Assembly (NCBI GenBank): GCA_024291935.2
Contig: CM044312.1
Span: forward strand, 46,320,001 to 46,384,000
Reading direction: 5' to 3'
From: Okapia johnstoni
Lineage: Eukaryota > Chordata > Mammalia > Artiodactyla > Giraffidae
DNA: 64,000 nt
Position 1 is the stretch's first letter; each line of letters starts with the position of its first letter. Shown here piece after piece: positions 11,056-22,638 of the stretch. The notes under the pieces are model-generated. The model worked only from the letters and a program-made list of their open reading frames with translations, did not search any database and was not told the origin of the DNA. Both the position numbers and the translations under genes were made by a program.

Positions 11056-11334
11056 TCACCCCCAAGTATATATAGATTGCTGACCTCCTGGGGAGCTTGC
11101 TTAATGAGGATATTTTGGCAAGACAACTCTCTTAAGGGATCTGATCAAATTAAAACAGCAGACTCAAAACTGATTCTGACTCCAGGATCATGAGGTGAGC
11201 TCAAGGCATATGCCCAGTTTGATTCAAATTCCTCTTCCTTTTCCTGGCTCAGGATGGAGTTGAAACTTACCTTAGTCTTTTCCTAGACTCTAAGTCCAGC
11301 TTGATTTATATAATATACGATGTTTTGTGTCCTA

Positions 11335-11425
11335 GTTTGAGTTTCCCTAGAAGCAGACCCAGAGACAAGGATTTGAATGCAAGTAATTTATTTGCGAGGG
11401 TTAGGAAACACAGGCAGGGAGAGGG
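11335..11425 (-). repeat. LTR-like ancient repeat fragment
   Basis: 'gagtttccctagaagcagac' followed by 'gtaatttatttgcgagggtt' resembles the reverse complement of the 3' part of the LTR-like repeat at 62990-63445 ('cagagtctgcttcctaggga'). Weak and diverged. Confidence 0.4.
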
Positions 11426-11780
11426 AAATATTACAATGAACGGCTGGAACTGAATCTGTGGAATAGTATAGGATTCAGAACTAGACCCCCTAGATGGCTG
11501 TGAACCGATTATTTAGACACCAACTCCAGTCAGTTATTGGTTGAAGGCTGGGGGAGGGGTTGTTAATTCCTGCCAGAGAGCTTGGCTTAGTTCCAGAAAG
11601 AGCCCTTGGGTTTGGAGATACAGGGACTGGCAGCAGGAAGTCATTCTTCCTCTTAGGAGCACACTGACGCTCCAACTGAATGAAGGAGATTTCCCTGCTT
11701 TTTCTTTATACTACAGCCTCTCCACATTCTTCAGACACCCCAGTACTTTCATAAATATATGCCTTTACATATAAACGACT
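11426..11780. other. Unique DNA, nothing recognised
   Basis: No gene or repeat assigned. It may be the degraded continuation of the LTR-like fragment at 11335, but I see no matching blocks. Confidence 0.4.
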
Positions 11781-11896
11781 CAATTCAATACAACAAAGAA
11801 CTGAGCTCTCACTAAATGTATTGGGCATGGGAGATGCATGGACAAATGGCACAGAATCTGCCCTTAGAGAAGACTTGACTGACCAGTGTATCAAGC
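11781..11896. repeat. Ancient mammalian interspersed repeat, family not resolved
   Basis: 'tgtattgggcatgggagatg' and 'cagaatctgcccttagagaa' fit the interior of the repeat type at 2018. Low confidence. Confidence 0.35.
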
Positions 11897-12058
11897 CAGT
11901 GCTTCTTAGACTATAACAAGCATATGAATCCCTGGGGATCTTGTTAAAATACAGCTTTTGCTTTAGTAGGTCTGGAACAGGGCCTGAGATTCTGAGTTTC
12001 TAGCAGGCTCCTAGGAGATGCCAATGTTGTTGGTTCCCCAGCACTTTAAGGAACAAAG
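11897..12058. mobile_element. MER5A-like hAT-Charlie relic
   Basis: Matches the MER5A layout: 'gtgcttcttagactataaca', 'cctggggatcttgttaaaat', 'tagtaggtctggaacagggc', 'gagtttctagcaggctccta' and 'gatgccaatgttgttggttc'. It is a non-autonomous DNA transposon of the hAT superfamily and has no coding capacity. Confidence 0.8.
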
Positions 12059-13014
12059 CATTATGTGCATCTGACTGAGTCACGGCAACTGTTCAGATGG
12101 CTCTATCAACAAAATGAGTCATAGCCTGATTCCCTTACCACGTGTAGACTTCACCCTGGTCTCCTCATCCCCAGCTGTGTTTGAATTCCAGTGTGCCAGC
12201 CTCCCCAGCACAAGTGAACTGAGGGCAGTCAGAATTATCTTACCATTTTGCTGGGGTGTGGAAGAGACATGATGGTGGGTTCAGTCTGGGTGCTGATGTT
12301 CGGGGGGTGGCAGGTAAGGCATTTCTATACATTGCACTGGTAATAGAGTCAAGTTCTCAGATTATATCATTTTCTTTTCCACTGCTGGAGGCAGTTAAGC
12401 ACATTTTCATTGTCACGTCTAGTTGAGATATTTCATAAATCTGCAGGGTAATCATTTAGAATTAAAGTTCTTTCCCACTAAAAAGTGTTCACAGAGGATA
12501 TGAAACTTAGCAAAACGTAAAGGCTTTTTTTTTCCCCCACATCATGAATGTGCTTCCTCAGCAACTAACAACTTTCAAATGATCTGTCACACTTTGCATA
12601 ATTAAATCACAGTCTCAATGACAGTGAATCATTGCAGGAAGAGCCAGACAGCACTAATAGAGCATGGAGTATAGAGAGGGAGAATTCCTTGGTTAGTAAA
12701 TTTGTCTTACATCAGGCTAACTACTCCACTCCAGTGACTATAGATGTAGGGAAATAAACTCTCAATTTAAATTGACTGAAAGAACATTTCTAGAGCACCA
12801 ACTGGGTGATCCCTGTCCTTGAGGAATCTACAGTCTTATCAAGAACAAGAGTTCAACAACAAAATAGAGTTCACCTTTGATGTGTCAGGAGCACCACCCA
12901 GATGATGATATGATAAGTTATCATAAGGGTCATTTGAGGAAGTCACTTTAAAATACAACTTTTCATGTCCACTTTCCTAACACTCATCAGCCACTGAGCA
13001 ACATATTTCTTCAT
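12059..13014. other. Unique DNA, possible conserved non-coding part
   Basis: No gene or repeat is recognised. About 12380-12720 is repeat-free and motif-dense (ttgcataattaaatcacagt, atgacagtgaatcattgcag), a style often seen in conserved enhancers. A T8C5 run occurs near 12526-12538. Confidence 0.45.
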
Positions 13015-13028
13015 CTCTTGTAACTTTT

Positions 13029-13169
13029 ATTTTTTTAAATATTTATTTATTTGGCTGCATCAAGTCTTAGATGCGACATGTGGGATCTAATTCCCTGACC
13101 AGGGATCGAACCCAGGCCTCCTGCATTGGGAGCTCAGAGTCTTAGCAACTGGACCATCGGGGAAGTCCC
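13029..13169 (-). repeat. CHR-2-type SINE
   Basis: Reverse complement of the tRNA-derived CHR SINE: 'ttggctgcatcaagtcttag', 'gacatgtgggatctaattcc', 'accagggatcgaacccaggc', 'ggaccatcggggaagtccc'. A 14-bp imperfect target-site duplication (12 of 14 matching) lies at 13015-13028 and 13170-13183. Confidence 0.9.
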
Positions 13170-13324
13170 CTCTTGGAGCTTTTCTTCCTCCAAGACTTTA
13201 AATTCATTCAGTTCCCCATCACATCATTATATTGCCATCTACTTTTCCTGTACCCTACCCTCACTAAGCATCACCAGGACTTCCTATCTTTTTAGATGAA
13301 TGTGGTAATTTGGAACATACAGGA

Positions 13325-13520
13325 ACATAGACTTTGGAGCCTAATTTTCTGGGTTTGTGTGAACTTGGGTAAGTTACCTAATTATACTGCTAGTTACCCT
13401 CATCTGAAAAATGAGGGTAACAATGGTATTAATATTATTTCATAAGGTTCCTGTGAGGATTAAGTGAATTTAGTAAAAGCACATAGAACAGTAGCTGGCT
13501 CATAATCATTAAGCATGTGT
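13325..13520 (+). repeat. MIR SINE
   Basis: Order 'atagactttggagcctaatt', 'gtgtgaacttgggtaagtta', 'ctcatctgaaaaatgagggt', 'ttcctgtgaggattaagtga', 'gctggctcataatcattaag'. A near full-length MIR. Confidence 0.85.
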
Positions 13521-14318
13521 TTGCTTAGTGTTTGCTCATTACAATTACTGATCCTTATTTTCACAGTTCTTCTCCAGCTGCATGGCTTCCGTTTTCTCCT
13601 GACGGATGGCAGTCAGCCTACCATGCCCACCTTCATAAGGTACAGCTCTGGAAACGTCTGGAGTTGGTCTTTTCCTCCCTCACTGCTAAAATGTCAAGTG
13701 TCATCAGAGAAGATGGGGTTATAAACCCTCTTGGTGTCTCTGTCAGGCTCACTATGATCTCTATTCATGGGAAATATCCCCAGCACACAGAGGGTGGTGG
13801 ACTTACAGCCTTTGTGAGCACTTGTTCCATAGCTGTAGCTGACTGGTCTATGAACAGACCACTGACCTATCCTGGACATAACCATTCTGTCTCCCAGGAA
13901 GTTGAAATTGAAACAGAGGTCTTGATTTGAACATTTGATGGCAGGACTTTAGAGAGAGGGTCCCTGATGTTTTGATGCTGAGGCTCCTAGCATTGCTCTG
14001 TCTCCCTCATTTCTCTTGGCTTCTGTTGAGATACTCCCGTGTCTTTCCAAGAAATTCCTTTTTCTCATTTGTTGACCATTTCTACTTTCCACATGCAAAG
14101 GAATCTCAACTGGAGCTGCCAAGAAACAATTATAATGAGCTCTTCTTCAAACTCATGCTATTTAATCTCAGATGGTCCATCACTACAGCTCAGCACTTAT
14201 TCATTCATCTCTTTTTTTGACTCCCTGGAAAATTCTCCACTGCAGTAACAGTCAGAAATTCATTCTACTCAGGATGCGTTCAACCCTCCACCTCTTCCTC
14301 GCACCTACTCTTCAGTGC
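13521..14318. other. Unique DNA, nothing recognised
   Basis: Contains an open frame of 132 codons on the plus strand (13532-13930) with no recognisable domain, no clear splice-site context and no family resemblance. I do not call it a gene. Confidence 0.45.
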
Positions 14319-14462
14319 AGAGGTTCTCAATCCTGCTACATATTGGAATCAATGGGAACTCGAGAAATACCAAGCCTGGGTCCCACCCCCAGAAATTTTG
14401 ATGTAACGCATTGAAGAGCAGCCTGGGTTACTTCAATGTGTAGCCAGAGTTGAGAATCACCC
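14319..14462. mobile_element. hAT-Charlie (MER5-like) relic
   Basis: 'cagaggttctcaatcctgct' at one end and 'gtgtagccagagttgagaat' near the other are approximately inverted, with 'cctgggtcccacccccagaa' inside. This is the layout of a short non-autonomous hAT element. Confidence 0.7.
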
Positions 14463-14810
14463 CCAGCCAGACCAAGACTACCCTACCCAAACTTATTCAA
14501 CAGACTTGCACTTACTCCCACAGTTTCCCCTTTCTCTGGCCCTTTTCTCTTTTCTTCCAGGCTTAGAGGATGATATGTACCTGCTTTTGCAAAGGCCTCC
14601 ACTGGTGAAGGTGGTCAGTCTCTATACTATGTTAATTTCCCCACTCTTCCGCTTCTTCCCTGTTCCTCCAGCCAAGCCTTGGAATGCAGCCTACATTCCA
14701 TCACGTGTTAAACCAAATTAGGAAGACTGAAAAATAGATTTACCCTTCGGTACATCACATACTTGTTTCTTAATTATCACAATTAAGAGTTTTTAATGAG
14801 TGGAAAATAT
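14463..14810. other. Unique DNA, nothing recognised
   Basis: A pyrimidine-rich tract ending in 'cttttctcttttcttccag' (near 14541-14561) looks like a splice acceptor, but no open exon with a donor or known product follows. Probably chance. Confidence 0.4.
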
Positions 14811-15033
14811 GCAATAATAATAATAGCGAACAAATAATAGAGTGCTTACTATGTAATACCAGGCACTGTACTATGCATGTCCCATCCCATAGATATATAT
14901 CTGATCTCATTCTCAAAACCACCTGGTGAGGTAGAAGCAACTGTTGCCACTTTATAAATGACAAAACTGAGATACGGAGAGGCCAAGGAGCTTGCCCAGA
15001 AACACAGTCCGGACCTGTGTAGCTAGGATTCAA
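14811..15033 (-). repeat. MIR SINE
   Basis: Reverse complement order 'agagtgcttactatgtaata', 'tgatctcattctcaaaacca', 'aaatgacaaaactgagatac', 'ggagcttgcccagaaacaca', 'ctaggattcaag'. Confidence 0.85.
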
Positions 15034-17387
15034 GGGGATTAATAATAAGCATTTAGTAACAGCCATTGTTTTTTATTTAAGAAACTTATCTGTGTCTGTT
15101 TTGTTCTAACTTAAACAGTTCTCTGCATATGGTTAACTTGGAGTCTGATTTTTTAAATGGCAGTCTGACCAGAATTTTAAAATTAAGACAAAAATTAAAC
15201 AGCTGCTGCCCCTTAGCCTACAGTCACTTATTTCTGTAGTAATAGCTTTTTTTTTTATGGGAAAGAAAATGTGGAAGGGTAATTGACAGCATTTTATAGT
15301 CTGTATGAAGGCCAACAATTGTCTAATTTATCCATGTTATATGCTAATATTGATTAAATTCAATGCTGAGAGTTTTCAGCAAAGGAAAAAATTCAATCTA
15401 TTCATATCAGCCTAAGAGGGACCATTCATGGGATTCTTGCTGTTTGTGATTGACTACTGCTAGGGCAGACATGGGGTAATGCAGTTACTCTCAGTGATTA
15501 TTTTCTACTTTCCTTCGGAAGTTACAGTAGTGCTCACTGGGAGCACTCTTTGCCGAGCAGTCTGTACAGGGCAACAGTGGAATTACCAGCCAAGCACCAG
15601 CAGGCAAGTGAGGCCACTGCTGCTCCCACCATCATAACCAGCTCACCCAAGTGACAAACAGGCCAATGTTACCACCTGGGCTACAAAAAGCAATTGACTG
15701 CTGCTCAATTAAGCAGAAATGAGACTGTCACTCACTGAGGTGGAGATGTGAGAACTTGCCTTTCTGGTTCTCAATAGCAATTTGTGTTTTGGAAGTTATT
15801 TTACAGTTGTAATTACAAAGGGAAATGAAGTCTGCTTTGGCAATGTTACCAGGTGCTCTTCCTTCCATTATGACCTTGATGAATAGGCCCCCAGAGCCAA
15901 CACTGGCTGGTCTGTTAACTGGTTCTATTACGCAAATGCAGGATTGAAAAAACACTATTCAACTGAGGCAGCAGCTTAAGACCCAGGGAGGCTACTGTCC
16001 TCATTCAGACCATTAGGTGAATCATATATTATCTTTAAACTCAACAGCATCTTTTTAGACCAAAGAAACCAGATTCTAATCCAGAATTTTTGCTTAAAAT
16101 TTAGATCTCATGAACTAAGATAAACTTAGGGTCATCAGCTGAACTAGTCTATGAATTTGTTTCTAGTCCCAGAGAATTACCTGGGACAAATAGAATCAAA
16201 TCGCGTGACTAGCTCTGATCTCAGGTTGGCTTCAGGGAGAGCAGAACTCTTCCAGAGTCTTCTGCTAATTTCTACCGCAGGGTAGGTCCCTTCACTTTTC
16301 TGTGCCCCTTTTTGCCTTAAGGGGGTTTCCTAAAGGAGGACTGCTGAGAAAAATGCTATGGAACAGACCAGAGCAGAATCAGGGTTCCTAGAATGTTGTA
16401 AGGGATTTGAACAGCCATGCCATCTTGTCCTCTCTTTTACAGTGGGGAGAGACTGTGAGCCTGGGAGGTAGAGAGAATATCCCTGGCCACATGGTCTGTT
16501 GCAGAACCAGCTAGAGAAGCAAGTCTTTGAGTTCCAGGCCAAGGGCCTCTTTAGAAGAGTCTTAAATGCTGTGCGGATCCAATGCAAAAAATCACAACTT
16601 AGTGCTTCAATTTGACACCCAATGGGTTGCACAGCGTTTACTACTTGTATCTCAGGAATAGCACTAGCTTGTGGTCAAATGGTCACGCCATTCCCTCTTG
16701 AAATGGACATCACTGCCATGTCTGTATTAAAGAAGGCACCAGTGATATGACATTTATTAAGCATGGACCATCTGTCAGGTGCTGCCCTGATCAGTAAGCT
16801 TTCTGATAGGATTCCCATTCACCACCCTCCTCAGATAAATGAGTAGAGTGGAATCCTTTTATACCCTTCTGGCTAAAAAGTTTTTTCCTCTGAAGCTCAG
16901 ACACAGCAACGGAAGTAACCAATGAATCTTCATCTCCAAAGTACTTCAGAAACTCTACACCTCCGGTGGCCTGAGCAAGAAACCACTTGCAAAGAGTTGA
17001 GTTGGTGTGCTAAGAGCTAACCCTCTGACCCTTGCAATAAACAAATAGTAAAGTTGTCTTTTGCTAGTCAGTACAAAACTCCCTCCTGCTGCTCTAAAAA
17101 CCATTTGGAATTGGTCCAGCTTACATATCTGTTGGATGTTTAAGAAATAGATTAAGAGGTCAGCAGGGAAAACGAGACATCTCCAGATGGTTGTCTAAAT
17201 GGACAATGGTAATAAGAAAGGAGTGTGAGGTGGGGAGTTGGGGGGGTTGATTGTGATGAAACAGAGAGGGAATAATCAAGGCCACAGAATCAGAGAACCC
17301 TAGAGTCACCAGGTGAGGGAGTCTGTGATAGAATTCTTCCGTTGAGAGTAGAAGAAAACCCAAGTCAGTGGGATTAAACTATATAGG
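15034..17387. other. Long repeat-poor stretch
   Basis: No lineage-specific repeat interrupts 2.3 kb, unusual for this window. About 15060-16100 is AT-rich and motif-dense (for example 'ttatatgctaatattgatta', 'cagttgtaattacaaaggga', 'ttacgcaaatgcaggattga'). About 16390-16560 resembles an old MIR/CR1-type repeat and 16748-16850 a minus-strand MIR fragment. No exon is recognised. Confidence 0.5.
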
Positions 17388-17542
17388 GCAGTACTTCTTA
17401 AACTTTAAAGTACACATTAATTACCTGGGGGATCTTATTAAAGTGCAGATTCTGACTCAGTAAGTCTAGGATGGGGCCCAAGATTCTGCATTTCTAGCAA
17501 GGTAATGGCAATGTAACTGGTCCTCAGACCATACTTGCCAGG
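17388..17542. mobile_element. MER5A-like hAT-Charlie relic
   Basis: 'gtacttcttaaactttaaag', 'tacctgggggatcttattaa', 'ctcagtaagtctaggatggg', 'gcatttctagcaaggtaatg', 'aactggtcctcagaccatac'. Same family and orientation as the copy at 11897. Confidence 0.8.
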
Positions 17543-18412
17543 TTATTTGGTAGGCCATGGTCCTAACAAGACAACTGGAGGAGCAAGCTTCAGGATTCCC
17601 TTATCCAAAGGCTCCATCTTGTCCTCAAGAATCCAGTTTCTTTCCACTTCTCTGCACTGCCAGCTACAGCTTTGGCCAGAGTCAAAGGATCCTTCATCTA
17701 CTGTTCAAATGATGGTTTCCAGTCATAATCTGGGCTGCTTGCCTCTTCATTCTCATACAGTAAGTGAGAAATTGCTAAGCAAAGCTCTGGAAGTTCACCT
17801 CATTGAAACAATTCAGGTTGCATGCCCACCTACAAGTTGATAGCGGGTCAGATGAATGGGATATGTGAACTTTGTTTAAACTTGTCAGGCCTCATCTCTC
17901 AAGGTGGACAAAGGAGGAGTTTTTCCTGAAACACAAGAGCTTCATGGGCAAAAAATGGCCAGTAGATTTTAAAAATTTGGTACACATGAGGGGCATGAAG
18001 ATATGGATGCTAGGTAGCCAATCAACAGAGCATTTGGTTATGATAGTTGGTGAAGAGTGTGGGCCCTGCATTGTTTGCCGATCTTGGGTCTGTTCATGAC
18101 CTGAAGCTTCTACTCTGTTTGCAAAGTAACATCCATAAAAGATCCTGACAGTGTCATACCCCTACCCCTAACCCCTCACTTATAATCCATTCAGTGAAGG
18201 AGGTAAAGCAGAGACAGGGACATTCATATTTCATGAGTGAAGTGTGTTTTCTAGTCTCCCTCTTCTACATTATGGACCTCTTTCCTTGCCCTTACAATAT
18301 CTATGGCACTGTTACAAGATCCAAATGTTTTCTTGGGGGAACTCAGTAAAATGCACCTACCCTCAGTTTCACTTTCCAAGGTGATAACTAGCTGATCTGA
18401 TAAACTAAGTGA
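17543..18412. other. Unique DNA, nothing recognised
   Basis: No gene, RNA or nameable repeat. The longest frame is about 100 codons (17535-17840, plus) and has no family features. Confidence 0.5.
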
Positions 18413-18415
18413 TAT

Positions 18416-18640
18416 GTGTATGTGTGCATGCTCAGTAGCTCAGTTGTGTCAGACTCTGTGACCTCATGGACTGTAGCCCACCAGGCTCCTCTGTCCATGG
18501 GGTTTTTCAGGCAAGAATACTGGAGTGGGTTGCCATTTCCTCCTCCAGGTGATCTTCCTGATCCAGGGATCAAACCTACATCTCCTGCATCTCTTGCATT
18601 GACAGGCACATTCTTTACCACTGAGCCACCTAGGAAACCC
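18416..18640 (-). repeat. Bov-tA SINE
   Basis: Reverse complement from 'gagccacctaggaaaccc' to 'gctcagttgtgtcagactct', with a TGTG-rich tail at 18414-18430. A possible but imperfect target-site duplication (tgatatgtgt versus tgatatcatgtgt) lies beside it. Confidence 0.93.
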
Positions 18641-21351
18641 TGATATCATGTGTGCCCAACAGTAAATGTATTGCTTCTCCCAGAGGGAATATGGTGACAT
18701 TTTTAACTTATGTTCTCTAGAGTTGCAGCATCCTGAGTGAAAGGACTAAGACCAACAATGGGATTCCAGGCATCGTGACAGGCCACTGGGAGAAGACATT
18801 TTTAGGTAACAGAGCTTTTGGAGCCCCTTAGGCCATAGCACATCAATAGCTATGTATTCTCACCAAGAGACAATGCTAGCCCAAGATGGATGGGAAAATG
18901 ACTAACAGTTTAAATGCTGTTTCTCATAGGAGAGCGTTCTCTAATTGCAGTGCACGCACACACACACTCCCAAACACACCCCCACTACCAGCACTATAAT
19001 GTAAAAAACATGTTGCTTACACTTATGTTTAGAACTTAACTTCAACTTGCTGCCATTTTTGTTTCTCTTCCCCATATTGTAAGTTCCTTGTACTTGGTAC
19101 AGTGCAGATATTGAATAAATTTATGTGGCAAGTGGAGCTGAAGTAGTGAGGCCAGTTGTAAACCCACACCAAGATTCTTATCATGACTGCTCTCCTAGAG
19201 ATTCTCTACAACAAGCATAACAAGCATACCACCAAGACTCAATTCACTTGTTTTTGAAATTGAAAGATACCATTAGGAGTGATCATTTCCAGCCATCAGG
19301 AGATATACTCCAAAAGGGGGAAGCAAAAACATAATCAAGGATTGAGATTATGGATCTCAATTATCTAGATTATGATATAGCTTGATATAGCTATATCATA
19401 TAGATATAGCTTGTCCCCATATTTACAATACCCTTCTCAAAAAAGGAAGGAAGCGAGAGAGGGAGGGAAGGAGAGAAGAAGAGGCAGAGGAAAAGAGAGA
19501 GGGAGGGACGAAGGGCAGGGGAAGGGAAGAAATTGCTGGCAGGGTGAGTACTTTGGTTACTGAGCAGTGGGGCTGAGTACTAAGTTATTTTCTCTTGCTG
19601 CATCAGTTCTCACAAAATAAAGTCAAGATTAAAGATTAAAAATGAGAGTCTTTTGAGGATTACACAATATTGTCTGTAGGTTCTAGTAAATTTTCATTTT
19701 AGAAACAGCCAAGGCAGCCAGCTACATTAGGAGTGGGACACTTCAAGCCTAACGGAGGCCAGAAGTGCCATCACTGAGAGTTTCCTGTGTAGTCACCATC
19801 ATCAGCTCTGACACAGGACCACTTTGTTTTGCACCCAGAGGAATCCTGTACCAAGGGGGAGTTAGAGCAATCTTGGCTCTCCCAGAAATCTTCCACTTTT
19901 CATTTTTTTCCACAAACTGGAAAGAAAACTATTTAGATTTCCATTTTTAAAAGTGCTAAGTTTTGCTTAACACTAGTTTAAATGATTGGATATTGGACTA
20001 ATAAAAGAATAGTTTCATGTATAAGTTGAGCCTGTAAAAAACTTTTCCAGAATCTGCTTCCATGGTAAGTTGTGAAAGCTGCTGTTTTGCTCAGAGAACC
20101 ACTAGAGGTAATTTTCAGTTCCTTAGATCTGGTTGAGGAAGTAAAAAGAGTGGGGAAGGAGATATTTTTAGTTTCCTTTCCTCAAAATGGATAATATTCT
20201 ATTGGGAAAATGACATAGGAGATCACATGATTTTATATAGCTCCATTGTGAATGTACATTCTTGAAGTTTCAGCGTCTGCCCTGGAAAACAGAGATGGGG
20301 AGTTGGAGAAGTGGAACAAAGGGAAATTTCCCTTTTCACCTGCAAGAAGCTTATCTTCAGCCTTATCTGCCAAGGAAGGTATGAGGATGAGGCCTTCATC
20401 TTCAGGGAATGCTTAGAACTTTCTAGCTGTGGGTACAGCTGTACACAAGAGAGAAGTCAAGTATAACTTCCTATGAAAAACTAAAAGGGTTAAAACCCAA
20501 AAGAGAAAGAAAAAAAAAATTAATGAAGGAACTAAGAAATGGACACCAAATTGTTATAGAGGCCTATTTTCAGCTCTTGCTTTCATAAAACCACATTCTA
20601 GAATGACATTTAATAAGGGGAAAGAGCTGAGTTACTTGACCAGAGGTTTGGGCCATGGTGCCATTTCTGCTATTCACTGCCGTGTGCCTTAGCAAAACCA
20701 CTTAACCCAGCAGGGCATCCAACTAATCCTGATTTTAGCCCTGAAAGTCCTGAGCCCCTGAAAACTTCTGTCTCAGGAACATTAGGCTGGCTTTTCACTC
20801 TGCTTAACCATGCTGAGTCTTCTTTTTATTCATGTAAAACAAGGGAATTGGATTAGATCATCTAAGTAGCTCCAAGTAAAACTGGTTACCTTACGTTGTT
20901 CCATTATTTTGTTTATTTACACATACTTGGGCGACCTTACCAAAGGTCTGAGGAAGCGTTTTAGGATAAGCGGTATAAAAAAAAAACAGTAGACTTTACA
21001 ACCAGAGTCACAAAAATATCTCGAATAGAAAAACAACACCAAGGTTAAAGTGGTAACATAGACACACTGCCATTTGATCCAATAATTATTAAAATGGAGT
21101 GGCAAATCTGGCACTGAGATACCTGGCAGTCAAAACAAGAGGGTAAACATAATCTATAATGTGATACCTGTTATCCATGAGGGAAAGTATCAATTTCTCA
21201 GGAGAATAAAAGACTTTTCTGGGATTTTGTCTGAAATTTACACACTTCTCCTTATGTAGAGGACACTGAATCCTGTCAAACACTGCACTTAACAATATCC
21301 TAAGGGCAAATGCGGTAATGACTGTCAAATGGCTGTTTATTGAGTGTCTGT
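18641..21351. other. Unique DNA with an L2 trace and a GA-rich tract
   Basis: No gene is recognised. 18954-18985 is CA-rich. About 19068-19140 looks like the 3' end of an L2 ('attgtaagttccttgtactt', 'atattgaataaatttatgtg'). 19383-19398 is a perfect 16-bp palindrome. 19439-19531 is a purine tract of GGAA/GAGA units. The remainder shows nothing assignable. Confidence 0.5.
19439..19531. repeat. GA-rich (purine) low-complexity tract
   Basis: Over 90 bases almost entirely A and G, for example gagagagggagggaaggaga, with only scattered pyrimidines. Simple-sequence DNA. Confidence 0.85.
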
Positions 21352-21361
21352 CAATGTAAGC

Positions 21362-21638
21362 CGGAGAAGGCAGTGCCACCCCACTCCAGTACTCTTGCCT
21401 GGAAAAGCCCAAGGACGGCGGAGCCTGGTAGGCTACAGTCCATGGGGTCAGTGAGAGTTGGACACGACTGAGTGACTTCACTTTCACTTTCACTTTCATG
21501 CATTGGAGAAGGAAATGGCAACCCACTCCAGTGTTCTTGCCTGGAGAATCCCAGGGACGGAGGAGCCTGGTGGGCTGCTGTCTATGGGGTCGCACAGAGT
21601 TGGCCATGACTGAAGCGACTTAGCAGCAGTAGCAGCAG
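21362..21638 (+). repeat. Bov-A2 SINE (dimer)
   Basis: Two Bov-A units in tandem: the first from 'ggagaaggcagtgccacccc', the second from 'ggagaaggaaatggcaaccc'. They are joined by a repeated ttcactttcact linker, and the element ends in an AGC-repeat tail (21622-21638). A perfect 10-bp target-site duplication, caatgtaagc, flanks it at 21352-21361 and 21639-21648. Low divergence suggests a young copy. Confidence 0.96.
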
Positions 21639-21648
21639 CAATGTAAGC

Positions 21649-22638
21649 AGAGGATATTATACCAAAACAAGCTCAGTGGAAACAATCCTGCCAAAACAAT
21701 ATGGTACAAGATGATATTTTTGAAGTTGGCTTGAAAAAGAGAAAATCTACATAATCCAGAACACTTGGTATACTACATGGCCATCAAACAATCCTCCTTA
21801 GATTAATATCTTTCAGCCAGACTTTTTTGTGGTGTATAAGAAGTCTAAGATTGTAAATCATGGGAGAGACACTGAAGCCTGGACCTCAGATAGAACCACT
21901 CCAAGGGTCCACTGTCCATGGCCTTGTGGAAGGCCACCCCTGGATCCCTTTCCTCATGTCCTCTCCTCCCCTCACCCAACCCCCACATCGCAGGCCCTCG
22001 TACTTCTTCCACATGAAGCTCTCAGGACTAGTTCCATCCCTCTTTTTGATAGATCAAATAAAATATTAGCCCACAATGTACAGATGAGGTCCTCCTATAT
22101 TGTGTCCAGAACTATTTATCATAAAACATTTAATTCAGAATTTGACTTAGATTTATCTTTAAATAACTGTCTGTTGAAGTGTTTTTGTCCTCAGTGAGCT
22201 CAAATTCCCAAGACAAAGTATGGTAGTCTTTGCAGACTAACAGGCTTTCTCCAAATAGTTATGGCACCTACAATTGCCTGGGAAATGTGGGTGGGAATTT
22301 TGGAAGAGAAATTCCAATTTTTCCATGGCAGTTGCCAAGACTGGGAACTTTTCTTTGTTATACCTGCACACAGATGTAAAGACAGGGAAATTAAGAAATT
22401 GGAGGCAGGTGAAAGTAAATTAACACCTTGCAGAAGCAAGGTCCTTTTTAAAAATTACCTATTTTGGTTTTCTTTTGCTTTTATTATTGTTACAAAAGTG
22501 CGTGCTTATAATTAAAATTTCAAACAATAAAAAAGAGTAAAAAGTGAAAAATAACATTTCTTTTCCCTCAAAGGAAGATATATTTCTTGTATATCTGATG
22601 CAAAAATGATCAAAGATGGTCCACCAAGGCTCCAAATG
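21649..22638. other. Unique DNA, nothing recognised
   Basis: A 122-codon frame (21829-22197, plus) has no recognisable domain. About 22450-22570 is AT-rich and may be a worn L1 3' UTR. No gene is called. Confidence 0.45.

Noticed and set aside
13532..13930. 132-codon plus-strand frame
   Set aside because: It directly follows a MIR end, has no family resemblance and no exon signals.
14541..14640. Pyrimidine tract ending in cag, like a splice acceptor
   Set aside because: No downstream exon with donor site or known product; such tracts are common by chance.
18410..18654. Target-site duplication for the Bov-tA at 18416
   Set aside because: tgatatgtgt and tgatatcatgtgt differ by an inserted block and the TG-rich tail makes chance similarity likely.
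21362..21638. Direct repeats that could suggest a CRISPR-like array
   Set aside because: The repeats are the two units of a dimeric SINE with a target-site duplication; there are no spacers and the genome is mammalian.
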